NCBI GenBank assembly: GCA_944326445.1
Contig: CALVDZ010000006.1
Location: forward strand, 22,742 to 86,741
DNA from: an uncultured Helicobacter sp.
GTDB taxonomy: Bacteria > Campylobacterota > Campylobacteria > Campylobacterales > Helicobacteraceae
Reading direction: 5' to 3'
Length of the DNA: 64,000 nt
Part shown: positions 16,801 to 27,134 of the stretch, piece by piece
Layout of the letters: the number at the start of each line of letters is the position of its first letter
How positions within the stretch are numbered: the first letter of the stretch is position 1
Program-made: the position numbers and the translations under genes
Notes under the pieces: generated by a model
The model's database searches: none
What the model was told of the DNA's origin: nothing
What the model saw: the letters and a program-made list of their open reading frames with translations, nothing else

Positions 16801-16915
16801 TTAGATTCTATAGTGTGTTCTGATAGAATCTTTGGTTTATAGAAAACGCACTAGCCCAAGCGGCGTTCCTGACGCGGCTACACTAAGAAGCCACAGAATC
16901 TCGCTTAAAAGTTGC

Positions 16916-16998
16916 ATGTATGCTCGCGTAAGCGGAGCGAGAGCGGATTCACTCCGCTCGAGCGATAACAAGTTTTTGCCAAAGCAAAAACTTGCATA
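16916..16998 (-). repeat. palindromic element copy
   Basis: On the minus strand, hairpin 1 pairs CAAGTTTTTGC with GCAAAAACTTG, hairpin 2 pairs GAGCGGA with TCCGCTC around a GTGAA loop, and hairpin 3 pairs CTCGC with GCGAG before CATACAT. The hairpin 2 stem differs from other copies at both sides while staying paired. Confidence 0.8.
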
Positions 16999-17085
16999 AT
17001 AATAGAATCTAGTCGTGTTTATAGAATCTATAACGATAGCAATTTGCCCTCGCAAACTTATCTCAAAACTCTTTGAAGGATTTGT

Positions 17086-18405
17086 ATGGAAGTGCTCATA
17101 CTTGCTTTTGTCTGCCTCATACTCGCGCCGTTTTTGTTTGTGGCATTACTCAAAAAGGCGCGAGGATTTAGGACTTTTAGGATTGTGTTTTTTATAGTGA
17201 TGCTGCTTGCGTATGGGCAGTTTGTCGCGGTGCTCATTGGGACTTTTAGTATGCGCTCAGGCGGGGCTTCGGGCATACCGCTTGCCCTCTCTACGATGGC
17301 TTTGCCCGTGATTTTACTCATCGGTGCGGCGGTGGCAGCCCTGCTGCAAGGCTTTGTAATGCTTATCACCAAAAACGACTGCTTCACCCCGCTGCGAGAT
17401 ATGCTCCTAGTTGCCACACCGCCACAGGGCATCTGCGTGTATTTTCGCAGGTTTGATACCAATCTCCATAGAGCTCTACTGCAGGACACACAAAGCACGC
17501 AAGATCGCTATGAATCTTTGCAAACCAAAGAGGGCACGCAAGCGTGGATACAAAACACACAATCCTACCTCAAGCTCTCCACGCGCGAGCGCAAGGCTAT
17601 CGCCAAGCTCTATGCGCTCTATCAAGCTAAAAATCCCACCACGCCCCTCATCAACCTAAATCCCAATAATCAGGAGATTTTTAACCTCGTGCGCGCGTAT
17701 CTCCCTAGCTCCAATACAGAATCTATCGATGCGGCTAGCTCCTACACCCTAGCCACCACTCTCCAATCCTCTCAAACAAGCCAAAGCCTTAAGCGCGGAG
17801 TGATAATGCTCGCACTCCTTGTGGCACTGCTCATAGCTAGTGGGCTAATCTATGCGTGGTATAGATTCTCACCGCACAATCCAAACGCCCTCCTAAACGC
17901 CCTAGAAGAAAGAGATTCTCAAAAAGCCCTCTCTCTCATCGCCCAAGGAGCCAAAAACAAAGACAAAGCCCTGCACCACCTCATACACTACTACACGACG
18001 ACTGCAGGCTATGGCAAATACGAGATTATGCAAGCTCTTTTAGAATCTGGCGCAAACCCCAATGCGTTCAAAGGATACACGCTCCTAATGAGTGCCACAG
18101 AGCAATGCGACACTAGGGCGGCTAAAATGCTTTTAGAATCTGGGGCGGATGTGAGTTTGCGCAATGAAAATGGCACTGATGTGCTCTTTTATATCCGATG
18201 TGGGGATAGCCAAGCGGGCAGGGAGCTAGCCAATCTCTTGCTGCAATATGGTGCAAACCCTCTCACAAAGACTGCAGATGGCTACACCGCGCTTTTTTCC
18301 ATATTGCTCACAGATAATCCCTCCGCCCAAGCCCTCATAAATGCGGGCGCGGATGTGAATGCGGTTTTGCGCACACACGATGGCAGCGAGAGACTCCTAC
18401 AATGA
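17086..18405 (+). CDS. membrane ankyrin-repeat protein, N-terminal part before an in-frame stop
   Basis: The frame starts at 17086 (GAAGGATTTGT before ATG) with three membrane helices (about residues 2-20, 35-58, 70-95), a cytoplasmic stretch, a fourth helix (about 243-265) and then ankyrin repeats (LLESGANPNAFKGYTLLMSA, MLLESGADVSLRNENG, LLLQYGANPLTKTADGYTALF, INAGADVNAVL). A TGA at 18403-18405 stops it in the middle of a repeat, and the same frame resumes with further repeats. The full-length protein would be 595 residues with this single stop. Function is unknown; ankyrin proteins bind partner proteins. Confidence 0.75.
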   Translation: MEVLILAFVCLILAPFLFVALLKKARGFRTFRIVFFIVMLLAYGQFVAVLIGTFSMRSGGASGIPLALSTMALPVILLIGAAVAALLQGFVMLITKNDCFTPLRDMLLVATPPQGICVYFRRFDTNLHRALLQDTQSTQDRYESLQTKEGTQAWIQNTQSYLKLSTRERKAIAKLYALYQAKNPTTPLINLNPNNQEIFNLVRAYLPSSNTESIDAASSYTLATTLQSSQTSQSLKRGVIMLALLVALLIASGLIYAWYRFSPHNPNALLNALEERDSQKALSLIAQGAKNKDKALHHLIHYYTTTAGYGKYEIMQALLESGANPNAFKGYTLLMSATEQCDTRAAKMLLESGADVSLRNENGTDVLFYIRCGDSQAGRELANLLLQYGANPLTKTADGYTALFSILLTDNPSAQALINAGADVNAVLRTHDGSERLLQ

Positions 18406-18873
18406 GCCGTATCTAGAGCCAATGCACAAACCATAGAGCTTTTGATACAAAAGGGGGCGAAGGTGGAGAGAGATGATGTGATACTGCTCTTTAGCGCGCT
18501 GCGCAATGAGTATGACAACAACAACGCCCAAATCCTCTCTATGCTCCTAGCCCAAGGCATCAATCCCAATAAGCGAGATAGGTATGGTGATTATCCCATT
18601 CACAGAGCCCCACTCGCGCAGCTAAAAGCCCTCATAGAGCACGGAGCTGATGTGAATGCGCGCGATAGCTCGGGCAACACAACGCTGCTATTAAGAATGA
18701 AAAACACCTACGATCCCCAAACAATCCTCTATCTCCTAGAATCTGGTGCCGATGTGAATCTCGCTAATGATAACGGGGAGAGAGCGAAGGATTTCCTAGA
18801 GAATGCGAGGTATAACGCAAGGCAGGAAGACATACAAAAGGTGCGCGAGATCATCGAGGCAAAGACTCGCTAG
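18406..18873 (+). pseudogene. C-terminal ankyrin part of the interrupted membrane protein
   Basis: Directly after the TGA, in the same reading frame, translation continues as AVSRANAQTIELLIQKGAKV, a normal ankyrin helix pair, followed by more repeats (LLAQGINPNKRDRYGDYPIH, LIEHGADVNARDSSGNTTLL, LLESGADVNLANDNGERAKD) up to 18873. No ribosome site supports an independent start. The simplest reading is one nonsense mutation; stop readthrough or a sequencing error are alternatives. Confidence 0.75.
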
Positions 18874-18886
18874 GGAGCTTAGAATC

Positions 18887-20050
18887 TCACAATGTGTGTG
18901 AGCTAATCGCTGCTTTGAGCGCGATTTCTTGCACAAAGCGGTGCGTGGGGATATGGATATTGTGCAAAAGCAGGGCTTGACGAGCGGCTAATCCTCTGTG
19001 TGAGAAAAGCCAATTTTTGAGCAAAGTTTTGAGATTGCTTAGTAGTGAAAGCTGCTTTGAAGGCGCAAGCAGAGCGAGATAGTAATAGAATCTATAATCC
19101 TCAAAATGCTTCCTTGCGATACCCAAAATCGCTTGCTCATAGTGCTGCGCATCTAGGAGCGGTGCATTGAGTGCCTCTAGGCTGAAGCCAAGCTCCCTTT
19201 CCTCACACATTGTTACTTGACAAGATTGCGCGCCCACTGCGAGCTTGTGAAAGCACAACCTAAAGTCCCTAAGCCCACCATTAGCAAACTCTAAAAGCAC
19301 GCTAAAGCTCTCCTGCTCTCTTTTATCCGGCGTGTGGTGGGGCATACAAAAGGCAAAATTCCCAAGGCTATAAAAAATCAAGCATTCCTTATCGCGTGTG
19401 TGGTAGCGCTCATAGCCCTGCGCCCAGTGCGGATGATGCCCCACGATAATATCCACGCCCATATCGCATAAAAATTTATAGAATCTGCGGAATTGGGGCA
19501 GGGGCAAATCGACATTTTCTAGCCCGGCATGGAGTATGGCAATGAGCACATCGACTTTGGGGCGCAGCTCCACGATATTTCGGACAAACGCCTCATCAAA
19601 CAAATCCACATACCCGCTCTGCGCGCCCAAAAACGCATTTACAGAATCTAGCGCGCCAAACTGGCTCTCACCCGCATTGACAATCCCAATGCGCGTGCCA
19701 TCTATCTGTGTAAGGTAATTTGGGGGGGGGGTGAGTGCGCTATATGCGCCTATGTAGGATTTATTGCACTTTGTGATAGCCTCCATCGTGCCCTGCAGCG
19801 CAGAAGCACCATAATCAAAGATATGGTTGTTTGCGAGGCAAAACACATCAAAACCTAGATTGGAGAGGTTTGTGATAATCTCAGAATCTTGACACATATG
19901 CGGCCCTGCCTTGGTAATAGGCTCCCCAACTCCGCTAATGGGTGCTTCGAGATTGCAAAAGCTTAGGTTTGCGCTAATAAGCTGCGCTAGCTCCGGACAC
20001 ACTTCAATGCGTTTATCACTCACGACATCGCCACAGATAAAAATTCCCAT
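18887..20050 (-). CDS. CapA-family metallophosphatase-like protein with C10 tract
   Basis: This 387-residue protein has the CapA/PgsA (PGA_cap) fold related to calcineurin-like phosphatases: CGDVVSD at the start, NLEAPISG, LANNHIFDYG, GHHPHWAQGYE and YSLGNFAF supply the metal-site motifs. CapA proteins act in poly-gamma-glutamate or other surface polymer synthesis; here the substrate is unknown and there is no signal peptide. Codons 107-110 (TPPP) are encoded by ten consecutive C. The present tract length keeps the gene open; gain or loss of one base would truncate the product early. No capsule genes are adjacent. Confidence 0.75.
   Translation of the reverse strand: MGIFICGDVVSDKRIEVCPELAQLISANLSFCNLEAPISGVGEPITKAGPHMCQDSEIITNLSNLGFDVFCLANNHIFDYGASALQGTMEAITKCNKSYIGAYSALTPPPNYLTQIDGTRIGIVNAGESQFGALDSVNAFLGAQSGYVDLFDEAFVRNIVELRPKVDVLIAILHAGLENVDLPLPQFRRFYKFLCDMGVDIIVGHHPHWAQGYERYHTRDKECLIFYSLGNFAFCMPHHTPDKREQESFSVLLEFANGGLRDFRLCFHKLAVGAQSCQVTMCEERELGFSLEALNAPLLDAQHYEQAILGIARKHFEDYRFYYYLALLAPSKQLSLLSNLKTLLKNWLFSHRGLAARQALLLHNIHIPTHRFVQEIALKAAISSHTL
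19722..19731 (-). repeat. homopolymeric C10 tract (G10 on plus strand)
   Basis: Ten G in a row on the plus strand, inside the coding region of the CapA-like gene. It is the longest G/C run in the window; the others I noticed do not exceed six. Such tracts in Helicobacter and Campylobacter cause on/off switching by slipped-strand mispairing. Confidence 0.9.
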
Positions 20051-20097
20051 ACATATCCTTAAATTTGGTTTTGCAAAATCCTAGCAAATATATTTAT

Positions 20098-20180
20098 TTA
20101 ATGCAAGTTTTGCGTGGCAAAACTTGTTATCGCTCGTGGGGAGTGAATCCCCACTTCGCTCCGCTTACGCGAGCATACAT
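20098..20180 (+). repeat. palindromic element copy
   Basis: Hairpin 1 pairs CAAGTTTTGC (20104-20113) with GCAAAACTTG (20117-20126). Hairpin 2 is GTGGGGA-GTGAA-TCCCCAC. It ends CGCGAGCATACAT. The best preserved copy. Confidence 0.85.
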
Positions 20181-20395
20181 AGAATCCAAATGCGAGATTG
20201 TGTAATTGTTTAGATTCTAAAATCGCATTATGATAAGACAATCTTACAAAGGCGCGTAATTTTTCTAAAAAATTAAAACGGCGCAGACAGAAAACCTTGA
20301 GATATTTGCGCCTTTTGGGCTTTGGGGCTAGGGCAAATTCCTGCACAAAGAGATTGTAGGACAAAATCCACACATAACCAAATCTATGGAAAGAA

Positions 20396-20411
20396 AGAGG
20401 CCAAAGCCTCT
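20396..20411 (-). terminator. terminator of the infB operon
   Basis: AGAGGC and GCCTCT form a perfect 6-bp stem with a CAAA/TTTG loop, 16 bases after the infB stop on the minus strand. It is followed by a moderately T-rich run (TTCTTTCC). Confidence 0.6.
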
Positions 20412-20426
20412 CTTGCTATGGCTTTA

Positions 20427-22976
20427 TCAAATTTGTGCATGGAGTTTAACCTCCCTAAATGTCTCAAACACATCGCCCACACGCACATCGTTGTAGCCCT
20501 CAAGCATTATGCCACACTCATAGCCCTTGCCCACTTCTTTCACATCGTCTTTGAAGCGCTTGAGCGAGGCGATTTGTCCGGTATGCACCACCACACCATC
20601 GCGTATGAGGCGCACCTTGATACCGCGCGTGATAGTGCCATCTACCACCATACAGCCCGCGACTACGCCGACTTTGGGGATCGTGAATGTCTCGCGCACT
20701 TGGGCTTGTCCGGTATCCTCCTCTTGTATTACCGGATTCATCATTCCAGATATGAGTCCTTTAATCTCATCAAGCAGGGCATAAATCACAGAATAAGTCT
20801 TAATCTCTACGCTTAGTTCTTTTGCCTTGGCTTTGACATTGCCTGTGGGACGGACATTAAAGCCAAGTATGAAGCTATTTTCGCTCGCACTTGCTAGCGA
20901 GACATCGCCCTCGGTGATCCCTCCCACGCTCGCACTAACGATATTCACACGCACCTCATCATTGCTAAGCCCCTCCAAGCTCGCCCTGATAGCCTCGAGG
21001 CTGCCCTGCGTATCGGCTTTGACAATCACGGGCAGCACGGCGAGATTGCCCTGTGCCACCATATCGCCCAACTCCTCAAAGGTAACCTTGGTGCTCTTGC
21101 TAAGCTCTTTTTGGCGCAGATACAAGGCGCGCTTTTGGGCATATTCGCGTGCTTGCGCCTCGCTATCTAGTGCCACAAGCGTGCTTCCCGCCTCTGGCAC
21201 TTCCGATAAGCCCACGATTTGCGCGACACTTGAAGGCGTGAGGGATTTTACCGCGCGCCCTAGATCGTCATTCATAGCGCGTATGCGTCCAAAAGCCGTC
21301 CCCGCCACGACAGAATCTCCCACTTGCAAAGTCCCGCTCTGCACGATGATAGTCGCCACTGGTCCGCGCCCTTTTTCCAAACTCCCCTCTAGCACCACCG
21401 CCTTTGCCTTGCCCTCACTTGCGGCTTTGAGCTCTAGGAGCTGGGCTTGTATGAGGATCGTCTCTAGCAGCGTATCCACGCCTAAGCCCGTTTTAGCTGA
21501 AATGGGGATAAACTCATACTCCCCGCCCCAATCATTTGGGGTAAATCCTAGCTCGGCGCATTCGGCTTTGAGCTTGTCGGGATTGGTGTTTTCTTTGTCC
21601 ATTTTATTCATCGCGATGATGATTTGCACGCCCGCTGCCTTGGCGTGATTGAGTGCCTCTATCGTCTGGGGCTTGACACCATCATCTGCGGCTATCACGA
21701 TGATAGCGATATCGGTTACCTGCGCGCCACGACTGCGCATACTGCTAAACGCCTCGTGCCCGGGCGTATCGATAAAGCTGATGATCTTATCGTCCTTTTG
21801 CACCATATACGCGCCGATATGCTGCGTGATACCGCCCGCCTCTTTGTGCGCTATGCGAGAATTGCGGATATAATCGAGCAAAGAGGTTTTGCCGTGATCG
21901 ACATGCCCCATAATCGTAACCACTGGCGGACGCTCTTTGAGCGAGCTTGTGTTTTCCTCATACGCGACTTCAAGGCTGCTTTTTTCATCAATGATAGAAA
22001 CCTCTATCTTAAATTCCTCCGCCAAAATCTCAATAGAATCTTTGTCCAAAAAGTCGTTTTTCGTCGCCATCACTCCCAGATCAAAGAGCGTCTTTATCAC
22101 ATCTTTTAGCTCCCTGCCAGAGAGCTCGGCAAACTCATACACGCGCACTTCCTCGGGGATTGAGATGACACTTTTTAGCTCTTTTGGTGGCTCTTTTTGT
22201 TGGTATTTTTTGTTTTTTCTACTGCCACGGCGGATAGAGCCCTCATTCATCCACGGGCTTTTTTTATGCACCTGCACGCGCTCGGTAATGGCTTGCTTTA
22301 GGCGGTTTTCCTCCTCCTCATCGCGCACTTCGCGCTCATTGAGATCAAAGAGCATAATCTCATCTTGCTCATCATCATAATCCCGCTCAAAAGTAATCTC
22401 CCTATCTTCTAAAATATCGATTTTGTGCTCGCCGCTATGCTTGTGCGCAGGGCGGGCTTTGGACGATTTTTTGGGCTTGGCTTTGTATCCCTCATTTTGG
22501 GTTTGGGCTAAAAGCTCCTTGTAGCTAAGCGATAAGGGCTGCTTGCTGGGCTCGGGCTTTGGCTGCTCGTTTTTGCGCACGATGCGAAGTCCCTTTTTGG
22601 GCGGTTCTTTGCTGGATTCTGTGAGAGGCTCAGAATCTAGCTCTTTTTTGGGCTCTAGCGGCTCTGCCTTGGGGGGCTGCTGTGGCTCTTTGGAATGTTG
22701 TGTATCTTGCGCTTCTTGTGTGGGTTTAGGATCTTTGGTAGCTTTTGGCTTGGTGGTTTTTTTGGTAGAGGATTTTTCTTTGGCGGGGGCTTTGGGCTTG
22801 GGTGGATTGGGATTAATCCCTGTGGATAAAAACTCATAGAGTGCGCCCGCCTCCTCCTCTGTGATACTCGAAGAAGTCGTCTTGACATTTAAGCCCATCT
22901 CTAGGGCTTTTTCAAACACCTCCTTGGTGCTTTTGGCACATTCCTCCGCCACTTTGGTTAGTCTCACTTTTGCCAT
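20427..22976 (-). CDS. infB: translation initiation factor IF-2
   Basis: IF-2 delivers fMet-tRNA to the 30S subunit and promotes subunit joining with GTP hydrolysis. The 849-residue protein has an N-terminal IF2_N domain ([16 protein letters not shown]), a charged lysine/proline/glutamate linker (about 60-270), a second IF2_N-like segment, then the G domain with [20 protein letters not shown] and NKMDKEN, and domains II-IV to the C-terminus. I start at the ATG at 22976, which has AAAGGAG at a normal spacing; the ATG nine bases earlier is too close to it. ylxR precedes it by five bases. Confidence 0.96.
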   Translation of the reverse strand: MAKVRLTKVAEECAKSTKEVFEKALEMGLNVKTTSSSITEEEAGALYEFLSTGINPNPPKPKAPAKEKSSTKKTTKPKATKDPKPTQEAQDTQHSKEPQQPPKAEPLEPKKELDSEPLTESSKEPPKKGLRIVRKNEQPKPEPSKQPLSLSYKELLAQTQNEGYKAKPKKSSKARPAHKHSGEHKIDILEDREITFERDYDDEQDEIMLFDLNEREVRDEEEENRLKQAITERVQVHKKSPWMNEGSIRRGSRKNKKYQQKEPPKELKSVISIPEEVRVYEFAELSGRELKDVIKTLFDLGVMATKNDFLDKDSIEILAEEFKIEVSIIDEKSSLEVAYEENTSSLKERPPVVTIMGHVDHGKTSLLDYIRNSRIAHKEAGGITQHIGAYMVQKDDKIISFIDTPGHEAFSSMRSRGAQVTDIAIIVIAADDGVKPQTIEALNHAKAAGVQIIIAMNKMDKENTNPDKLKAECAELGFTPNDWGGEYEFIPISAKTGLGVDTLLETILIQAQLLELKAASEGKAKAVVLEGSLEKGRGPVATIIVQSGTLQVGDSVVAGTAFGRIRAMNDDLGRAVKSLTPSSVAQIVGLSEVPEAGSTLVALDSEAQAREYAQKRALYLRQKELSKSTKVTFEELGDMVAQGNLAVLPVIVKADTQGSLEAIRASLEGLSNDEVRVNIVSASVGGITEGDVSLASASENSFILGFNVRPTGNVKAKAKELSVEIKTYSVIYALLDEIKGLISGMMNPVIQEEDTGQAQVRETFTIPKVGVVAGCMVVDGTITRGIKVRLIRDGVVVHTGQIASLKRFKDDVKEVGKGYECGIMLEGYNDVRVGDVFETFREVKLHAQI

Positions 22977-22981
22977 ACTTG

Positions 22982-23206
22982 TCATACTCCTTTAGATTCT
23001 GTGTTTTGCTGTATTTTGTAGCGTTTCATCACGCCGCGCATCGCCTTTGGATCCTCATAGCAACGCGCACAGAGATAAAAGCTCCTGCCCACACCGCTAA
23101 ATACACACAAGGCATTTTGCACAACTTGCAATCTCTTCAATTCACTCTGCAAAAGCCTCGCCCTACAAGCCAGGCACATTCTCGTCTGTTTGGGGTTTCT
23201 CATCAT
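22982..23206 (-). CDS. ylxR: YlxR family RNA-binding protein (DUF448)
   Basis: This 74-residue basic protein has the YlxR pattern: RMCLACRAR at the N-terminus, a middle strand region with GVGRSFYLCARCYEDP, and a helical end. YlxR (RnpM) proteins bind RNA and in Gram-positives modulate RNase P. Two CxxC pairs could bind metal. It is directly upstream of infB, its usual neighbour across bacteria. Confidence 0.85.
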   Translation of the reverse strand: MMRNPKQTRMCLACRARLLQSELKRLQVVQNALCVFSGVGRSFYLCARCYEDPKAMRGVMKRYKIQQNTESKGV

Positions 23207-23222
23207 TATACCAACATTCTAA

Positions 23223-24131
23223 TTAAAATTCTCTAACGCCCAGATTGTCAAACCCTAGCGTGAGTATGCGGCATTTTGGGAAATTTTGCTCCAGAGTGCG
23301 CGCGAGATTGTGCGCATCGTCCTTGTAGCAGATATTAAGGAATGATGAGCCACTCCCGCTAAGCGTGCTTAATAGTGCGCCATTCTCTAACGCGGTGCGC
23401 TGCAGTGCAAAGAGCATAGGCAAGGCTTTCATACGCGTGTTTTGGTGGATTCTATCGCGGCTTGCTAGGCGCAGCTTTTCCCAATCGCCCTGCAAAAATG
23501 CCGCGCTCAAAAGTGAGGAATGCGAGAGGTTAAACACACAATCCTTGAGTTTATAGAGCTTTGGCAGACTCCGTCGCGAGTGCTTAGTCGAGATGCTCTG
23601 TGTAGGGATCGCCACCACCGCACGCAGAGAATCTGGAATATCAGCACGGATATGCACGACATTTTGGGTTTGAATCTTGCTGCCATAGTGCTCCAAAATC
23701 GCGACATTAAAGCCACCAAAAGTCGCGGGAGTGATATTATCTGGGTGGTTTTCGTATTCTATGGCGAGATTTAGAATCTTTTGCTTATCGATTGGCTCGC
23801 CCATATATTTGAGTGCTGCATAAATCGCGCTCACAATCACCGCCGAGCTCGAGCCAAGCCCGCGTGAAACGGGGATAGTGTTTTCAAACAAAAACTTGCA
23901 ACGCGCCTGCCTGTCATAACGCTCTAGAATCTGTGAAAAGATTTTGACAAAGACATTATCGACTTTGAGTTTTAGGTATTGCTCGCCCTCGCCTATGATT
24001 TGCACGCTTGTGATATTGGCGGGGGTGATTTGGATTTTGTTATACAAGCCTAGGGCTAGTCCTAGGCAATCAAAACCCGGACCGAGATTTGCGCTTGTGG
24101 CGGGGACGATGAGATTTAATCTAGATTGCAT
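23223..24131 (-). CDS. thrB: homoserine kinase
   Basis: ThrB phosphorylates homoserine with ATP in threonine synthesis. The 302-residue protein is a GHMP kinase: the N-terminal LIVPATSANLGPGFDCLGLA block, the ATP-binding VSRGLGSSSAVIVSA loop, and the C-terminal STLSGSGSSFLNI motif are all present. It ends 17 bases before ylxR, so thrB, ylxR and infB are likely one transcript, as in H. pylori. Confidence 0.95.
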   Translation of the reverse strand: MQSRLNLIVPATSANLGPGFDCLGLALGLYNKIQITPANITSVQIIGEGEQYLKLKVDNVFVKIFSQILERYDRQARCKFLFENTIPVSRGLGSSSAVIVSAIYAALKYMGEPIDKQKILNLAIEYENHPDNITPATFGGFNVAILEHYGSKIQTQNVVHIRADIPDSLRAVVAIPTQSISTKHSRRSLPKLYKLKDCVFNLSHSSLLSAAFLQGDWEKLRLASRDRIHQNTRMKALPMLFALQRTALENGALLSTLSGSGSSFLNICYKDDAHNLARTLEQNFPKCRILTLGFDNLGVREF

Positions 24132-24140
24132 ACGCTCTCC

Positions 24141-24626
24141 TCATACCGCTGGCAGGACATACAGCGGGGTATTCTCACGCCCAAATTCTTGGGGATAGAG
24201 AATCTGTGGCAGCACAAACTCCCCTGCTTGCTGGCTAGATTCTAAAACAATCTCGCCATCGCGTAAGAGAAAATATTTATCAGCAAAGGCGTGGATAGGC
24301 TGATTGTCATTAAAGGCAAAGCTTGGGAGGCTAAAGAGCTCATAGCCCCGAGTCTGGGCAAGCGTGTGGAGGTAGATATGCGTGGCTTTGAGCGCGCTAA
24401 ATCGCCCCGGACCACGCGCGTAGTAGATACGCCCCAAGCTCACGCCCTCGCTTAAAAGCGTGCTAAAAAGCTCATTGAGCGCGTGCGTGGTGTGCCCATA
24501 GAATCTATACATTTTGTGCAGTCTCATACCGCTCCCCTTGCCCTCCTCTGTGCGTGGCTGCGCATACAATCCCGCTATAAGCGGCTCATTGACACTAATC
24601 AGCCCCAAATGATACATCGCCATCAT
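24141..24626 (-). CDS. tsaB: TsaB-like tRNA t6A biosynthesis protein
   Basis: The 161-residue protein keeps the TsaB/YeaZ core in a divergent form: YYARGPGRFSALKATHIYLHTLA corresponds to the GPGSFTGLR block that contacts TsaD. TsaB is an ASKHA-fold partner needed for threonylcarbamoyl-adenosine at position 37 of ANN-decoding tRNAs. Epsilonproteobacterial TsaB is short, and this one fits. Three close ATG codons make the exact start uncertain. It lies nine bases upstream of thrB. Confidence 0.75.
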   Translation of the reverse strand: MMAMYHLGLISVNEPLIAGLYAQPRTEEGKGSGMRLHKMYRFYGHTTHALNELFSTLLSEGVSLGRIYYARGPGRFSALKATHIYLHTLAQTRGYELFSLPSFAFNDNQPIHAFADKYFLLRDGEIVLESSQQAGEFVLPQILYPQEFGRENTPLYVLPAV

Positions 24627-24641
24627 CGCACTCCGACTTGT

Positions 24642-25436
24642 CTAGTTGTTTTCATCTTGTGGTGGTTGTGAATCTGGCTCTAGGGGAGATTCTAGAGTGG
24701 GTTGGGTGGATTGGGCAGATTCTAAAGACTGCGCGGGGGCTTGCACGGATTGCGCCTCTAGAGAATCTACAAACTCACTTTTAGGAGGTTGTGGGGCTGG
24801 CGGGAGATTGGAGGCTTGCTCGCCATGTGGCTGGCGCATTTTTTGCGTTATCATCGCGGCTTTTTGCGCGTCCATCTTGGCGAGGATTTTACTCACATCC
24901 TTGGGATTCATACTCGAGAGGATTGCCACGACTTCTTGCTCTGGCATTTGCTCAAATATCGCCGCGGACTTGCCCTCTTTCATCTGCTGATAGCTCTGCG
25001 TGATTTTGTCATCGCTGCCCTTTTGCATTTTGCGCAAAATCTCTTCGTTTTTAGCAAGGAGATCTTGGATATACTCCTCGCGCGCTTTCATATCGAGCTC
25101 GGCTTGCTCTTGGAGCTTTTGAAACTCCGCCTTTGCCTGCTCTTTTGCCTTCTGAAACTCTAGGATTTTTTCATTGATTTGGGATTCTTGCTCGCTTAAT
25201 TTACGGCTTTTTTCCTCCAAAATCACTTGCGTGGCGTTTTGGAGCACTTGGAGGGCTTGCTGACGCTCGTCTATGGCTTGGAGCTCTTGGCGGATCTCAT
25301 CTTTGCGCTGATCAAAGATGATATTGCAATCAAGCAGCTGCGTGCCCTGTGTGCTAGGCGACGAGCCACTTTGAAGCGGGGCTGATAGCAGCAGCCCACA
25401 AAACGCGCACAGCGCGCCAACCCATACCGCTCTCAT
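24642..25436 (-). CDS. MotE-like periplasmic flagellar protein
   Basis: The 264-residue protein has a signal peptide (about 1-18), a long coiled coil (about 45-150) and an MgtE N-terminal-like domain (EQEVVAILSSMNPKDVSKILAKMD), the architecture of the MotE family. A proline- and serine-rich tail follows, again containing ES/LDS triplets from the AGAATCT motif. MotE-type proteins assist assembly of motor stator or disk parts in the periplasm. It overlaps fliJ by four bases, and the purA-fliJ-this order matches HP0255-HP0257 as I recall. Confidence 0.75.
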   Translation of the reverse strand: MRAVWVGALCAFCGLLLSAPLQSGSSPSTQGTQLLDCNIIFDQRKDEIRQELQAIDERQQALQVLQNATQVILEEKSRKLSEQESQINEKILEFQKAKEQAKAEFQKLQEQAELDMKAREEYIQDLLAKNEEILRKMQKGSDDKITQSYQQMKEGKSAAIFEQMPEQEVVAILSSMNPKDVSKILAKMDAQKAAMITQKMRQPHGEQASNLPPAPQPPKSEFVDSLEAQSVQAPAQSLESAQSTQPTLESPLEPDSQPPQDENN

Positions 25437-25852
25437 ACCGCCCCCCTGCGATGGAGTAGGATAGAGATCTCATCGAGCTCCTTATCGTGCGCGATTTTTA
25501 GGGCTTTGAGCTTAGATTCTCGCTCCTTGGTATCAAGGTATTTGATTTTTTCGTATTCGATATGGAGGGCTTTGTATTCCTCACGCAAGGTTTTGGCTTG
25601 GGCTTTGAGATGGGAGAGCTCGCTATGGAGCGTGTCGATATGCCCCAAAAGATTGTCTCTAGTCTGCATAAGTGCGTGATACACGCCAAAATCCCCGCTT
25701 GTAGGGAAACGCACCTGCCCCACATCACGCATAAACGCATCAATCTCGGCTTGCTTTTGTGCTACGAGGAGATTGTGCTGCATCATCTTGCGCTCACAGC
25801 TTTGGAGTGCTTTGTGGCGCAGGCTAAGGATCGCGCTAAATTTTGTCTTCAA
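25433..25852 (-). CDS. fliJ: FliJ-like flagellar export protein
   Basis: This 139-residue, almost entirely alpha-helical coiled-coil protein is positioned like H. pylori HP0256, described as a FliJ homologue. FliJ acts as the stalk of the flagellar export ATPase FliI. Identification rests on length, coiled-coil composition (KTKFSAILSLRHKALQSCE start) and gene order rather than strong sequence motifs. The TGA/ATG overlap with the downstream MotE-like gene suggests coupled translation. Confidence 0.75.
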   Translation of the reverse strand: MKTKFSAILSLRHKALQSCERKMMQHNLLVAQKQAEIDAFMRDVGQVRFPTSGDFGVYHALMQTRDNLLGHIDTLHSELSHLKAQAKTLREEYKALHIEYEKIKYLDTKERESKLKALKIAHDKELDEISILLHRRGAV

Positions 25853-25861
25853 AGCCTCTCC

Positions 25862-27109
<1,248 letters not shown>

Positions 27110-27134
27110 TCACGCTCCCTTATGTTTGTAATGA

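Larger units (their letters stand above)
16313..17085. other. gene-free region dense in AGAATCT motifs
   Basis: This 773-base gap has no supported gene. I count 16 copies of AGAATCT or AGATTCT between 16380 and 17045. It also contains the short MITE-like element, a palindromic-element copy, and a block at 16857-16915 (AAGCGGCGTTCCTGACGCG...) that recurs at 37797-37855. Confidence 0.7.
20051..20426. other. intergenic region between infB and the capA-like gene
   Basis: These 376 bases hold a palindromic-element copy, two motif copies and the infB terminator. A minus-strand reading frame of 91 codons crosses the palindromic element, but its second half is the element translated, so I do not call it a gene. 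rbfA and rimP, which follow infB in H. pylori, are absent here. Confidence 0.6.

Noticed and set aside
20098..20373. Minus-strand open frame of 91 codons after infB
   Set aside because: Its second half is the palindromic element; the first half has no recognisable domain. It cannot stand in for rbfA.
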